NCBI GenBank assembly: GCA_963695675.1
Contig: CAVOGY010000002.1
Location: 62,001-126,000 of the forward strand
Length of the DNA: 64,000 nt
Reading direction: 5' to 3'
From: DASUPK01 sp963695675
GTDB lineage: Bacteria; Actinomycetota; Thermoleophilia; Solirubrobacterales; 70-9
Each line of letters begins with the position of its first letter. The first letter of the stretch is position 1. Below, one piece after another: positions 49,005 through 57,901 of the stretch. A program made the translations under genes and the position numbers. The notes beneath the pieces were generated by a model, which was given only the letters and a program-made list of their open reading frames with translations, ran no database searches and was not told the origin of the DNA.

Positions 49005-49826
49005 CTAGAAGATCGAGAACCAGCGCAGACCGGACCGCTGGCGGTCCGCCTGCCGGGCGATCAGGCCCAGGGCGAGCAACGCGAGGCCGACCACCGCCAG
49101 GCCACCGACGGCCATGCCGGTCATGGGCAGGGTGTTGGAGTCCCCGGCTGCGTTGGGCGATGCGACGGCTGAGGCCTCGGAGTTCGCTGAGCCGCTCGAG
49201 CTGGATCGGGCCGCCCCGCCGCCTCCGCCGCCGCCGTTTCCACCGGAGCTCAGCACCCGCACGGTCCCGTGCATGTTCGGATGGATCGTGCAGATGTAGC
49301 TGAAGGTCCCGGCCGAGGTGAAGCGGTGGGAGGCGCTCTGCCCGTTAGTCAGGTCCGGGGTCTTGAAGCTGCCGTCGTCGGCGGTGGCATTGTGCGGTGC
49401 CTGGCCCGTGTTGTGCCAGGTCACCGTGTCGCCGACCGCCACCGTGACCGAGGCTGGCGAGAAGAAGAAGTCAGCGATCGTGACGCTGGCCGAGGCGGCT
49501 TTGTGGGCGCCGCCCCCGGGGCCGGCCGCGGGCGGGCTGTCGGCGAGGGACGTGTCGGCCGTCCGACTTTGGTCAGGCGTCTCACCCGGAGTTCCCGCGG
49601 CCGGCCCCGTCGGCGACGCCTCAGGTGTTGACGACCCAACGTCCCCGCCAGGGTCGGCAGGCGGCGTCGTTGGCGCGGGAGCTGGCGTGGTCGTCGTGGC
49701 GTCCGTGGTCGTTCCGGCGTCCTGTGCGGCCGAGATGGCGGGTACGGCACAACTCGCCGCGAGGACGAGCATCCCGCCCGCCAGCGCTCTTGCTCCCTTC
49801 ACCGATCGAATCCTAGGACCCGCCAC
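49005..49826 (-). CDS. Cell-surface plastocyanin-like protein with LPMTG tail
   Basis: A 273-residue protein from GTG 49826 (a GTG at 49802 is an alternative). A signal peptide ends near AISAAQD (about residue 35). A Thr/Pro linker precedes the cupredoxin domain (about 112-192) with ADFFFSPASVTVAVGDTVTW, the copper ligands His in HNTGQAPHNATA, Cys in YICTIHPNMHG and Met, in the usual C-x-x-H-x-x-M spacing. After a Ser/Gly linker comes LPMTG (about residue 238), a hydrophobic helix and QADRQRS, the standard sortase sorting signal. It is thus predicted to be covalently anchored in the cell wall. Confidence 0.85.
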   Translation of the reverse strand: MAGPRIRSVKGARALAGGMLVLAASCAVPAISAAQDAGTTTDATTTTPAPAPTTPPADPGGDVGSSTPEASPTGPAAGTPGETPDQSRTADTSLADSPPAAGPGGGAHKAASASVTIADFFFSPASVTVAVGDTVTWHNTGQAPHNATADDGSFKTPDLTNGQSASHRFTSAGTFSYICTIHPNMHGTVRVLSSGGNGGGGGGGAARSSSSGSANSEASAVASPNAAGDSNTLPMTGMAVGGLAVVGLALLALGLIARQADRQRSGLRWFSIF

Positions 49827-49866
49827 CTATGTGGTGGGTACGGAATTCTCGGCGCTCCGGATTTAC

Positions 49867-51504
49867 TCAGCCCAGGGCGCTGACCCCGGGAGGAGTGTCG
49901 GAGCGCTCGGGCTCGCGCTCGGCCGCGACCCGCTTCCGGTGGGTGCGGATCTCGCTCATGATCCGCTCCAGCCGCGGCTCGGTCGAGGCGTCGACGTGGG
50001 TCATCGCCGCCCCGATCGCCGGATGCACGGACGCGATCCGCTCGTGCATCGCCTGTGCGACCGCACGGTAGGTGGGATGACCCTCGCGCCCGGAGCGCAG
50101 CTCGATCAGGTGCATCGCCTCGCGCGCGTTCAGATCCAGCAGGTAGCGGATCCGGTAACCGAGGCAGAGCGCGTAGGGCGCCGCATCGCGCAGGCCGGCG
50201 GCGGCGAGCCGCTCGTACTCGGCGCGAGAGAGCTCCAGCGCGCGCTCGTATTCCGACCCGGCTCCGGCCTCCCTGACCTCGTCGGGGATACCGGCGCCCA
50301 GGTCCGGGCTGAGGCGCTGCCACTGGCAGGTCAGCATTCGGTGGCGCTGCAGGTCGCGGAAGCCTCCGTAGTCGGAGACGATCTCGAAGCGGTAGCGCAC
50401 GGCCTCCCAGCCGCGACCGGGGCGGTGGCGGCGATTTGGCCGGTCCCCAGCGAGGCCGGCAATGATCTCGGCCTGCTCGTCCGGAGGCAGGGCGCGTACC
50501 CGGTCGAGGATCGTCCGCTCGGAGCTGCCCGCCGACTCGAACAGGGACGCGGCGATCAGCTCGTCCTCGGAGCCGTCTACGTCGATCAGCTCGACTGAGG
50601 GCGCGTCGGAGCCCTCGGCACGATCGAGGCCCAGGCGGGCGACCCAGCGTTCCGCAGCCTCCCGCCGTCGCTCGAGATATGAGATCCATTCCCCGCCGCG
50701 GTTCGGTCGCTCCACCCTGGCTACGAAGCTCGGCATCACCTTCTTGAGTTCCTCGAGGATCATCGTTGCGAAGTGGCGGGCCTCGGGCAGCGGCGAGGCC
50801 AGCATGCGCAGCAGGAGCTGCTCGTAGGCCTGGCCCGAGGCGAAGATGCCGACGTGGCTCAGGGTCGCTGCGGGCAGCAGCCCGCGCAGCAGGTCGAGCC
50901 CCTTGGCCTTGATCGAGCGCTGCCAGGCCGCCTCGGGCTCATCCCCCCGAGGCCAGTGCTCGGCGGCCCACTCGCGCACCTGGGCGAGCGAGCGGGAGTA
51001 GATCGCGAACAGCTCCTCCATCGCCTGCGCGTACTCGGGTCCGAGCTCGTCGCCGCGGTAGAAGCGGTGGCCCCCTCCGGCCGACTCGGGCAACGGCTGG
51101 TCGTAGGGGATGTAGCGGGTGGACTGCTCGAGGTAGGCGGCGAGCCTGCCGCGCTGAAGCACCTTCGTGAGGATGTTGGACACCCACTCGCAGGCGACGT
51201 GCGCGCCGCCCACCTGGGCGATCGAGTCGTCGCCGTAGCCCATGAAAACCCGCTCGTAGATCCCCGCGGCGCGCTCGCCCTCCTCGCCTTCGAAGGGCCG
51301 CCCGCCCTCAGGGACGTCGGCTGCGAACTCGTCCAGGTAGAGGCGGCGGAGCGTCCCGGCGTAGCGGGAGTAGCGGGCGAACAGCGCCCCCTTGATCGTC
51401 TCGGGCAGGTTGACCAGCGCGAAGACAGGGCGGTCGAGGTTGGTGAAGTGGGGGCGCAGCAGCCTCCGTTCCTCTTCTGTGAATTCCTCGACCGGATAGC
51501 GCAC
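49867..51504 (-). CDS. Double-domain ThyX-like flavin-dependent thymidylate synthase
   Basis: A 545-residue protein from GTG 51504, about twice the length of ThyX (near 230-250). The N-terminal copy (about 1-290) has VFALVNLPETIKGALFARYSR, LAAYLEQSTRYIPYD, the latter matching the RY end of the ThyX motif, and MLASPLPEARHFATMIL. The C-terminal copy (about 330-520) has YGGFRDLQRHRMLTCQWQRL, retaining the RHR start of the motif, and RYLLDLNAREAMHLIELRSG, the typical ThyX C-terminal part with YRAVAQAMHERI. Classical ThyX makes dTMP from dUMP with FAD and folate; each half seems partly diverged, so activity is uncertain. Confidence 0.75.
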   Translation of the reverse strand: MRYPVEEFTEEERRLLRPHFTNLDRPVFALVNLPETIKGALFARYSRYAGTLRRLYLDEFAADVPEGGRPFEGEEGERAAGIYERVFMGYGDDSIAQVGGAHVACEWVSNILTKVLQRGRLAAYLEQSTRYIPYDQPLPESAGGGHRFYRGDELGPEYAQAMEELFAIYSRSLAQVREWAAEHWPRGDEPEAAWQRSIKAKGLDLLRGLLPAATLSHVGIFASGQAYEQLLLRMLASPLPEARHFATMILEELKKVMPSFVARVERPNRGGEWISYLERRREAAERWVARLGLDRAEGSDAPSVELIDVDGSEDELIAASLFESAGSSERTILDRVRALPPDEQAEIIAGLAGDRPNRRHRPGRGWEAVRYRFEIVSDYGGFRDLQRHRMLTCQWQRLSPDLGAGIPDEVREAGAGSEYERALELSRAEYERLAAAGLRDAAPYALCLGYRIRYLLDLNAREAMHLIELRSGREGHPTYRAVAQAMHERIASVHPAIGAAMTHVDASTEPRLERIMSEIRTHRKRVAAEREPERSDTPPGVSALG

Positions 51505-51522
51505 GGGCTGGCCATCGTAGAT

Positions 51523-52521
51523 CTATCCCCAGATCGATTGAGCGACCAGGGCGGCCGCCACCGCGATCGCAGTGGTCCACGCCACGGCCTGTGCCGCCAG
51601 CTTGGCGTCGAGTCCGTAGACATGGGAGACGAGCAGCGTGTTTATTCCGCAGGGCATCGCCGCCAGCAGCAGATACGGCCCGGGGAGATCGATGAAGGGA
51701 AGCGAGAGAAGCAGCAGCAGCCCCGGAGCGATCGCGAGTCGCAGGACGGCGGCGGTGCCGACAGGGGGATCGAATGGAGAGCCGAGCGCGAATGAAACGG
51801 GTCGCTCCTCCCATGTCTCACGGGTCGCGCTGTCGCGCGCCCTCGCATCACCGGAGCGCCCTCGCATATCCTCCACTTCCTCGGCAAGCACGGCTCCCAC
51901 GGCGAAGAAGCCAATGGGCAGTAGCGCGACGACCATGCCGCGCGAGATGTCGACCAATTCATCGGGGACGAGCGAGTCGGGAACCAGCAGGGCGGCGATC
52001 GCGGCGTAGAGCGGCGGGTTGCGGGTGAAGAAGGCGACGATGCGCTCGCGCGGGCCCTCGCCGGCGCGCGTCCCGAAGCTGGCGCCCGTGCCGAAGGCGA
52101 GCAGCAGCAGCGATGGCGTGACGACGACCACGTCGTAGACGACGGCCTCTCCGAGCGCGTGGAACCCCAGCAGCGAGGCGCAGAGCGGATAGCCCAGGTA
52201 GCCAGAGTTGGGAACGACGGTGCCGCAGATCAGCACCCCGGTGCTGGGCCGCTCGAGCCGCAGCAGCCGCTCGCCGGCCAGCCAGGCGAGCGCGGCCGCG
52301 GCGACTATCGCAACCCAGCCGACCACCAGGCCACCTCCCAGGTTCGCATTGAAGTCAACGCGCGCGAGGTTGAAGAAGACGACGAACGGGATCAGCGTGT
52401 AGAGCGAGATCACCAACGCCCGGCGCGCCCGGCCGACCGCCGTGCCGGGCCAGCGGCGCTCGGCGGCCACCCCGGCGCTGCCGGAGATGGCGATCGCGGC
52501 GATGGTGAGGAGGACGCCCAA
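51523..52521 (-). CDS. AEC-family auxin efflux carrier-like transporter with repeat-encoded insert
   Basis: A 332-residue membrane protein from TTG 52521 with about ten helices: AIAISGSAGVAAERRWPG at the N terminus, GTVVPNSGYLGYPLCASLLG (about residue 95) and MPCGINTLLVSHVYGLD near 290 are typical of the AEC family. Between the fifth and sixth helices, after VLAEEVED, palindromic repeat copy D is translated in frame as MRGRSGDARARDSATRETWEE and then the normal sequence resumes (PPVGTAAVLRLAIAP). The insert lies in a loop. Substrate unknown. Confidence 0.82.
   Translation of the reverse strand: MGVLLTIAAIAISGSAGVAAERRWPGTAVGRARRALVISLYTLIPFVVFFNLARVDFNANLGGGLVVGWVAIVAAAALAWLAGERLLRLERPSTGVLICGTVVPNSGYLGYPLCASLLGFHALGEAVVYDVVVVTPSLLLLAFGTGASFGTRAGEGPRERIVAFFTRNPPLYAAIAALLVPDSLVPDELVDISRGMVVALLPIGFFAVGAVLAEEVEDMRGRSGDARARDSATRETWEERPVSFALGSPFDPPVGTAAVLRLAIAPGLLLLLSLPFIDLPGPYLLLAAMPCGINTLLVSHVYGLDAKLAAQAVAWTTAIAVAAALVAQSIWG
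51795..51867 (-). repeat. Palindromic repeat family 1, copy D (full), inside a gene
   Basis: On the minus strand: GCGAGGGCGCTCCGGTGATG, core GCGAGGGCGCGC-gaca-GCGCGACCCG, GGGAGGAGCGACCCGTTTCA. It is in frame inside the AEC transporter gene and in the same orientation as the gene. Confidence 0.8.
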
Positions 52522-52548
52522 CGGGGCGCCATCCTCGCGGACGCGGAG

Positions 52549-54075
52549 CTAACCCACAGTGGTCGCCAGCGATCCCGCCGCGTGCGAGGCCCAGTCGATC
52601 AGCGGCGATGGCGCGACCCCGAACGCGATCGTGGCCGCGCCGCAGAGCACGGCCGAGCCGACGATGAGGGCGCACCGGCTCGCGCCCTTGACGTCGGTCT
52701 CCGGAGACGCACCGGCGATCGCGGGCATCGCTCCGGATTCTGCGGCGGGCGGCTCTGCGGTCGGCTCGGGTCGCATCCAGACAGCGCCGACCACCCGCAG
52801 GTAGTAGGCGAGCGACACCATCGTGCCGATCACGATCGCGACGCCGAGCCACGTGTAATCGCCGTCCACGGTCGCCTCGATCAGGAAGAGCTTGCCCATG
52901 AAACCCGAGGTCCCGGGCAGCCCGGCCAGGGCGAGCATCCCGATCGTGAGCGGCCAGGCGAGCAAGGGCCGGGAGCGGCCGATGCCGGCGATGGCGTCGA
53001 TGCCGTCGCCGTGATCGGTTTCCCGCTCGCGGGCGACCACCACCGCGAAAACCGCGAGGTTCATCAAGGTGTAGGCGGCGAGGTAGAAGACGAGCGCCTC
53101 GAGCCCGGTCTCCGTGGCGACGACGACCCCGGCCAGCATGTATCCGGCCTGGGCGATCCCGGAGTAGCCCATCAGCCGCTTCAGCGAGTCCTGGCCGAGC
53201 GCGCCGATGTTGCCGATCGCGATCGAGGCGACCGCCAGCGCGGCGAGCGCGGGCTTCCAGTCGTGGGCGATCGGCCCGAGCGCCACCTCGAAGAGCCGTG
53301 CCAGCGCGATGAAGGCGGCGGCCTTGGTCGCCACCGCCATGAAGGCGGTGATCGGGGTCGGCGCGCCCTGATAGACGTCGGGCGTCCACTGATGGAAGGG
53401 CGCCAGTGAGGTCTTGAAGGCGAGCCCGGTGGCGACCATCGCCGTGCCGATCAGGACGATGGTGTCGTTGCCGTTGTCTCCAGCGAGCCCCTGGGCGATC
53501 CCGGCGAAGTCGGTCGACCCCGAGCCGCCGTAGAGCAGCGCGAAGCCGTAGAGCACGGTCGCCGACCCGATCGAGCCGATGACCAGGTACTTGAGGCCGG
53601 ACTCGAGCGAGCGCTCCGTGCGCCGGGCCGAGGCGCAGAGGACGTAGAGCGGGATGGAGAGCAGCTCGAGCGCGACGAAGAAGGCGATCAGGTTCTGGGC
53701 CTGGGCGATCAGGGTCATGCCCAGCACCGAGCCGAGCAGCAGGCTGTAGAACGCGCCATGCCCGGCCTCCTCCGCCGCGGGCTCGCGGATCGAGAGCAGC
53801 ACGGCGACCGCGGCGGCGAGGCAGGCGATCAGCGTCGCGGCGAGTCCGAAGGCGTCGAGCCTGAGCGCCCCCGCGACCAGGTCCTCGTTCGAGCCCCACT
53901 CCCAGATGCACCGAGCCGCCGTCACCGCCAGGACGGCGATTGTCAGATAGGCCATGCTGAAGCGGCCGCTGAAGCGCGGGATCAGCCCGACGAGCAGCAC
54001 GACGCAGATCCCCGCTGTGAGCGCGATCACGGGCGAGAGCCCGGCGTAGTCGATGTGCGGGGCGTTGAAGCTCAT
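52549..54075 (-). CDS. nuoN: NADH-quinone oxidoreductase subunit N
   Basis: A 508-residue membrane subunit from ATG 54075, ending the nuo operon. It has about 14 helices; family motifs are SIPLYVLCASARRTERSLES (about residue 145), FKTSLAPFHQWTPDVYQGAP (about 225) and MAVATKAAAFIAL. Antiporter-like subunit of complex I that takes part in proton pumping. Its start overlaps nuoM by four bases. Confidence 0.94.
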   Translation of the reverse strand: MSFNAPHIDYAGLSPVIALTAGICVVLLVGLIPRFSGRFSMAYLTIAVLAVTAARCIWEWGSNEDLVAGALRLDAFGLAATLIACLAAAVAVLLSIREPAAEEAGHGAFYSLLLGSVLGMTLIAQAQNLIAFFVALELLSIPLYVLCASARRTERSLESGLKYLVIGSIGSATVLYGFALLYGGSGSTDFAGIAQGLAGDNGNDTIVLIGTAMVATGLAFKTSLAPFHQWTPDVYQGAPTPITAFMAVATKAAAFIALARLFEVALGPIAHDWKPALAALAVASIAIGNIGALGQDSLKRLMGYSGIAQAGYMLAGVVVATETGLEALVFYLAAYTLMNLAVFAVVVARERETDHGDGIDAIAGIGRSRPLLAWPLTIGMLALAGLPGTSGFMGKLFLIEATVDGDYTWLGVAIVIGTMVSLAYYLRVVGAVWMRPEPTAEPPAAESGAMPAIAGASPETDVKGASRCALIVGSAVLCGAATIAFGVAPSPLIDWASHAAGSLATTVG

Positions 54076-55580
54076 CGCTGGGCCAGGTCCGTCGGCGCCT
54101 GCGCGGTCGGGGTGAGCTGGCCGCTGACCGAGTCATCGGCGCGCTGCAGGATCAGCCCCGGCCAGAGCGCGATCGCGACGATGCACGCGACCAGGCCGGC
54201 GATCACAGCGCCGTTGAGCAGGCCGAGATCACGGGACTCGATCGTGTCCGGCTTGCGGTTGTGCATCGCGCGCTGGTAGAGGCGCAGCGCGTAGTAGGCG
54301 GCCAGGGCGATGCCGATCGCGGCGACGAAGGCGTAGACGATCTTCGTCTGGAAGATGCCGTTGAGGATGTAGAACTCGCCGATGAAGTTGGCCGAGCCAG
54401 GCATGGCCAACAGGGCCAGCGTTGCGATCAGGAACAGAGTCGCCAGGACGGGCGCCCTCACCGCCAGGCCACCCATGCGGGTGATGTCGTCGCTGCCCGT
54501 GCGCGCCACCAGCACAACGGCGATCAACATCAGAGGCGCGACGACGAGCCCGTGGTTGACCATGTTGAGGACCGCCCCGTCGGCCCCGTCCGGGCGCAGG
54601 CTGAAGAGGCCCAGCGTGATGAAGCCGAGCTGCGCCATCGAGGAGTAGCCGAGGATCAGCCTCGCGCTCGTCTGCGTGAAGGCCATCACCGAGCCGTAGA
54701 GGATCGAGGCGACCGCGATCACCAGGATCACCTCCTGGAAGTGATTGGTCGCGGCCGGGAAGATCGGTAGCACCACGCGCAGGAAGCCGTAGGCACCGAC
54801 CTTGGAGAGCACGCCCGAGAAGAGCGCCAGCGCGGGCAGCGGCGCGACGCGGTAGGCGTCGGGCATCCAGCCGTGGAGCGGGAAGGCCGGCATCTTGACG
54901 AGGAACGCGGCGGCGAAGAACCAGAAGATCCAGTATTGGCTGCCGCTTCCGAGCGGGTTCGCGGCCAGGTGCTGGATATTGAAGTCGACTGGGCCGCCGT
55001 CCGCCGCAAGGATGCCGGTGGCGATCGCGCCGGCCAGCATCAGCAACGAGCCGACCAGCGTGTAGATGAACATCTTGAGGGTGGCCGGCTGCGGCCGAAT
55101 CGGTCCCTCGCCCTCCTCGGGCCGTCCCTCGTGCACCGTTCCCCAGCTGCCGAACAGGAAGTAGAACGGGATCAGCATCAGGTCGAAGAAGAGGACGAAG
55201 AGGATCAGGTCCTGGGCCAGGAAGGCGCCGAGCACCGCCGTCTCGGCGAGGCCGAACATCAGGAAGTAGAGCCGCTGCCGCTCGGGCGGGTTGAGCGCCG
55301 ACCAGATCGTCGCCGCCAGCCAGAGGACCGTAGTGAGCAGGACCAGGAAGAGGCTGATCCCGTCGACCCCGAGCTGGTAGCGCACCCCGAGCGCGGGGAT
55401 CCAGCTCGCGTCGACGGTGTGCTGGAGGCCGCCGGACGGGTCGAAGCCCGCGACGACGACGACGGCCAACACGACGGAGACGAGCGGCCCAACGGCCGCC
55501 ACCCACCCCGTCACCCGGCCTGGAAGCAGCGCGGCGACCAGGCCGAAGGTGAGCGGCGCCCAGAGCAATGTCTCGATCAC
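54072..55580 (-). CDS. nuoM: NADH-quinone oxidoreductase subunit M
   Basis: A 502-residue subunit; the start GTG 55580 (VIETLLWAPLTFG) is chosen over the longer open frame because it follows a GAGGGGG site and gives the family N terminus. Motifs: VRYQLGVDGISLFLVLLTTV (about residue 82), AFLVKMPAFPLHGWMPDAYR (about 240) and SSMAQLGFITLGLFS. Antiporter-like proton channel of complex I. Overlaps nuoN by four bases. Confidence 0.94.
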   Translation of the reverse strand: MIETLLWAPLTFGLVAALLPGRVTGWVAAVGPLVSVVLAVVVVAGFDPSGGLQHTVDASWIPALGVRYQLGVDGISLFLVLLTTVLWLAATIWSALNPPERQRLYFLMFGLAETAVLGAFLAQDLILFVLFFDLMLIPFYFLFGSWGTVHEGRPEEGEGPIRPQPATLKMFIYTLVGSLLMLAGAIATGILAADGGPVDFNIQHLAANPLGSGSQYWIFWFFAAAFLVKMPAFPLHGWMPDAYRVAPLPALALFSGVLSKVGAYGFLRVVLPIFPAATNHFQEVILVIAVASILYGSVMAFTQTSARLILGYSSMAQLGFITLGLFSLRPDGADGAVLNMVNHGLVVAPLMLIAVVLVARTGSDDITRMGGLAVRAPVLATLFLIATLALLAMPGSANFIGEFYILNGIFQTKIVYAFVAAIGIALAAYYALRLYQRAMHNRKPDTIESRDLGLLNGAVIAGLVACIVAIALWPGLILQRADDSVSGQLTPTAQAPTDLAQR

Positions 55581-55590
55581 GCCATCCCCC

Positions 55591-57597
55591 TCATGAGCTC
55601 TGCAACAGGAAGTAGAGGCCGAGCCCCGCGAACCCGGTGACGAGCAGCAGAGCGTAGGAGCGCAGGTAGCCCGACTGGACGCCGCGGACGCCCGCGCTGG
55701 CGCCCCGGACCAGGTCGGTTGCTGCAACGACGAGCCCTTGGACGACGTAGCGCTCGAAGGTCGAGTTCGCCCAGCGGCCAACGGCAAGCGACGGGCGCAC
55801 GACCAGGATGTCGATCGCCTCGTCGAAGTACCACTTGCGCTCGAGGAAGTGGTGCTCCCACGAGAAACGCTTCTGAAGGGCCGCCGTCCAGTCGCGGTTG
55901 CGCAGGTACGCGTAGTAGGCGATCGCGATGCCGAGCACCGAGATCAGGCCGCCGATCAGCAGGCCCCGATAGGCCGCGGTCGTGCTCGGACCCTGCTCAT
56001 AGAGCTTCGAGTCGAGGAACGACCCGTGCAGGAACCGGTGGACGACGTCATCGACCCCGGGGATCTGCACGAAGCCGGCGAAGAGCGCCCCGAAGGCCAG
56101 GACGCTCATCGCGATCTTCATCGGCCACTCGCGCTCGGCGATCTGGTGGCTCGGGCCCGGGAAGCCGACGTTGGTGTCCTCCTTCTCCCCCGTCGCGGGG
56201 TTCTCGGGCTCAGCGTGGTGGATGTGGCCCTGCTCGAGCTCGCGGGCTTCCTCGACGGGTTCGCCGAAGACGACGCGGAAGCCGATCCGGAACGCGTAGA
56301 AGGCCGTCAGCAGCGCCCCGATGTAACCCCCGATCGTGAAGATCCAGTAGAAGCCGCCTCTGTAGGCGGCGAAGTCGAGGATCTCGTCCTTCGAGAACCA
56401 GCCCGAGGTGAGCGGGAACGCGGCGAGCGCCAGGGCGCCGATCAGCAGCATCGCGGAGGTGAACGGCATCGCCCTGCGGAAGCCGCCCATCAGGTCGATG
56501 TTCTGGCGGTTCGCCATCGCACCGATCACCGACCCGGCCGCCATGAACAGGAGTGCCTTGAAGAAGGCGTGCGTCATCAGGTGGAAGAGCCCCTCCGAGT
56601 AGGCTCCGATCCCGACTCCCACGAACATGTAGCCGATCTGACTCATGGTCGAGTAGGCGATGATCCGCTTCAGGTCCGTGACCACGAGCGCGATCGTCGC
56701 CGCGATCAGGAGGGTTGCCAGACCGATGAAGGCCGCGATGTCGGCGGCCGTCAGGCCGATCTCGAACAGCGGGTGGAAGCGTGCGATCAGGTAGACGCCG
56801 GCTGTGACCATCGTGGCCGCGTGGATCAGCGCGGAGACCGGCGTGGGCCCCTCCATCGCGTCGGGGAGCCAGGTGTGGAGCGGTACCTGCGCGGACTTGG
56901 CGATTGCGCCGACCAGCAGCAGCAGGCAGATCGCGACCACGACACCCTGGTTGGTGTGGAACGTCTCGGGCGCCTTGCTGAAGATCGAGAGCAGGTCGAA
57001 GGTGCCGAGCTCCCGGAAGATGAAGAACGCGGCGAGCACCATGCCGACGTCGCCGATCACGTTGATCACGAAGGCCTTCATTCCGGCCTCGGTCGCCGTG
57101 GTGCGCCGGTACCAGAAGCTGATCAGCGCGTAGGAGGCGAAGCCGACGAACGCCCAGCCGACGATCAGCAGCACCAGGTTGCCGGCCAGGACCAGCAGCA
57201 GCATCGAGAAGACGAAGAAGTTCAGGTACGCGAAGAAGCGGTTGAACCCCCGGTCCGAGGTCATGTAGCTGATCGCGTAGAGGTGGATCAGCGCGGAGAC
57301 CCCGCTGACGATCAGGCACATGTAGACCGAAAGGGGGTCGACCAGGACGTTCATCTGGATGTTGAGGCCGGCCGCGCTCGCGTAGTCGTAGAGCGAGGAG
57401 GTGTGCTGGCGGGCGTCGACCGGGTCGCCCAGGATCTGGGCCAGCGCACCGATCGAGGCCAAGAACGAGAGGGTGATCATCGCCGTGCCGATCCATCCCG
57501 CGCTCCGGCTCGGGAGGAACCGCCAGCCGAGGCTGATGATCAGCGTCCCCGCGAGCGGGAAGGCGAGCACCAGCCAGCCGTACGCGGTTGCCGGCAA
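55591..57597 (-). CDS. nuoL: NADH-quinone oxidoreductase subunit L
   Basis: A 668-residue subunit starting at TTG 57597, four bases after nuoK. About 16 helices; motifs: VDPLSVYMCLIVSGVSALIH (about residue 87), GAIAKSAQVPLHTWLPDAME (about 240), TVVTDLKRIIAYSTMSQIGY (about 312) and the long lateral C-terminal helix region. A charged cytoplasmic loop around 470-490 (NPATGEKEDTN) carries the only soluble insert. The distal proton pump of complex I. Confidence 0.95.
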   Translation of the reverse strand: MPATAYGWLVLAFPLAGTLIISLGWRFLPSRSAGWIGTAMITLSFLASIGALAQILGDPVDARQHTSSLYDYASAAGLNIQMNVLVDPLSVYMCLIVSGVSALIHLYAISYMTSDRGFNRFFAYLNFFVFSMLLLVLAGNLVLLIVGWAFVGFASYALISFWYRRTTATEAGMKAFVINVIGDVGMVLAAFFIFRELGTFDLLSIFSKAPETFHTNQGVVVAICLLLLVGAIAKSAQVPLHTWLPDAMEGPTPVSALIHAATMVTAGVYLIARFHPLFEIGLTAADIAAFIGLATLLIAATIALVVTDLKRIIAYSTMSQIGYMFVGVGIGAYSEGLFHLMTHAFFKALLFMAAGSVIGAMANRQNIDLMGGFRRAMPFTSAMLLIGALALAAFPLTSGWFSKDEILDFAAYRGGFYWIFTIGGYIGALLTAFYAFRIGFRVVFGEPVEEARELEQGHIHHAEPENPATGEKEDTNVGFPGPSHQIAEREWPMKIAMSVLAFGALFAGFVQIPGVDDVVHRFLHGSFLDSKLYEQGPSTTAAYRGLLIGGLISVLGIAIAYYAYLRNRDWTAALQKRFSWEHHFLERKWYFDEAIDILVVRPSLAVGRWANSTFERYVVQGLVVAATDLVRGASAGVRGVQSGYLRSYALLLVTGFAGLGLYFLLQSS

Positions 57598-57601
57598 GCC
57601 C

Positions 57602-57901
57602 TCAGCCCCTGAGGCTGCGCAGGTCGTCCACGTTGAGCGGGATCCGGCGCCGGTAGGCCGCGACGATGATGCCCAGCCCGACCACCACCTCGCAGGCAGC
57701 GATCACCATCACGATCAGGGCGAAGACCTGTCCGTCCTGGTTACCGAGCGAGCGGGAGAAGGCGAGCAGCGCCAGGTTGCCGGCGTTCAGCATCAGCTCG
57801 AGGCAGAGCAGGATCACCAGGGGGCTGCGGCGGAGGAGCACGCCCGAGACGCCGATGGCGAAGAGGAGCGCGGAGAGGACGAGATACCAGGTGATGTCCA
57901 T
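57602..57901 (-). CDS. nuoK: NADH-quinone oxidoreductase subunit K
   Basis: A 99-residue subunit with three helices: TWYLVLSALLFAIGVSGVLL, the conserved ICLELMLNAGNLALL-like segment (here LLCLELMLNAGNLALLAFSR, about residue 33) and VIAACEVVVGLGIIVAAYRR. The conserved Glu in LELMLNA and in ACEVV lie in membrane helices and serve proton transfer. Start ATG 57901, overlapping the nuoJ stop. Confidence 0.95.
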   Translation of the reverse strand: MDITWYLVLSALLFAIGVSGVLLRRSPLVILLCLELMLNAGNLALLAFSRSLGNQDGQVFALIVMVIAACEVVVGLGIIVAAYRRRIPLNVDDLRSLRG

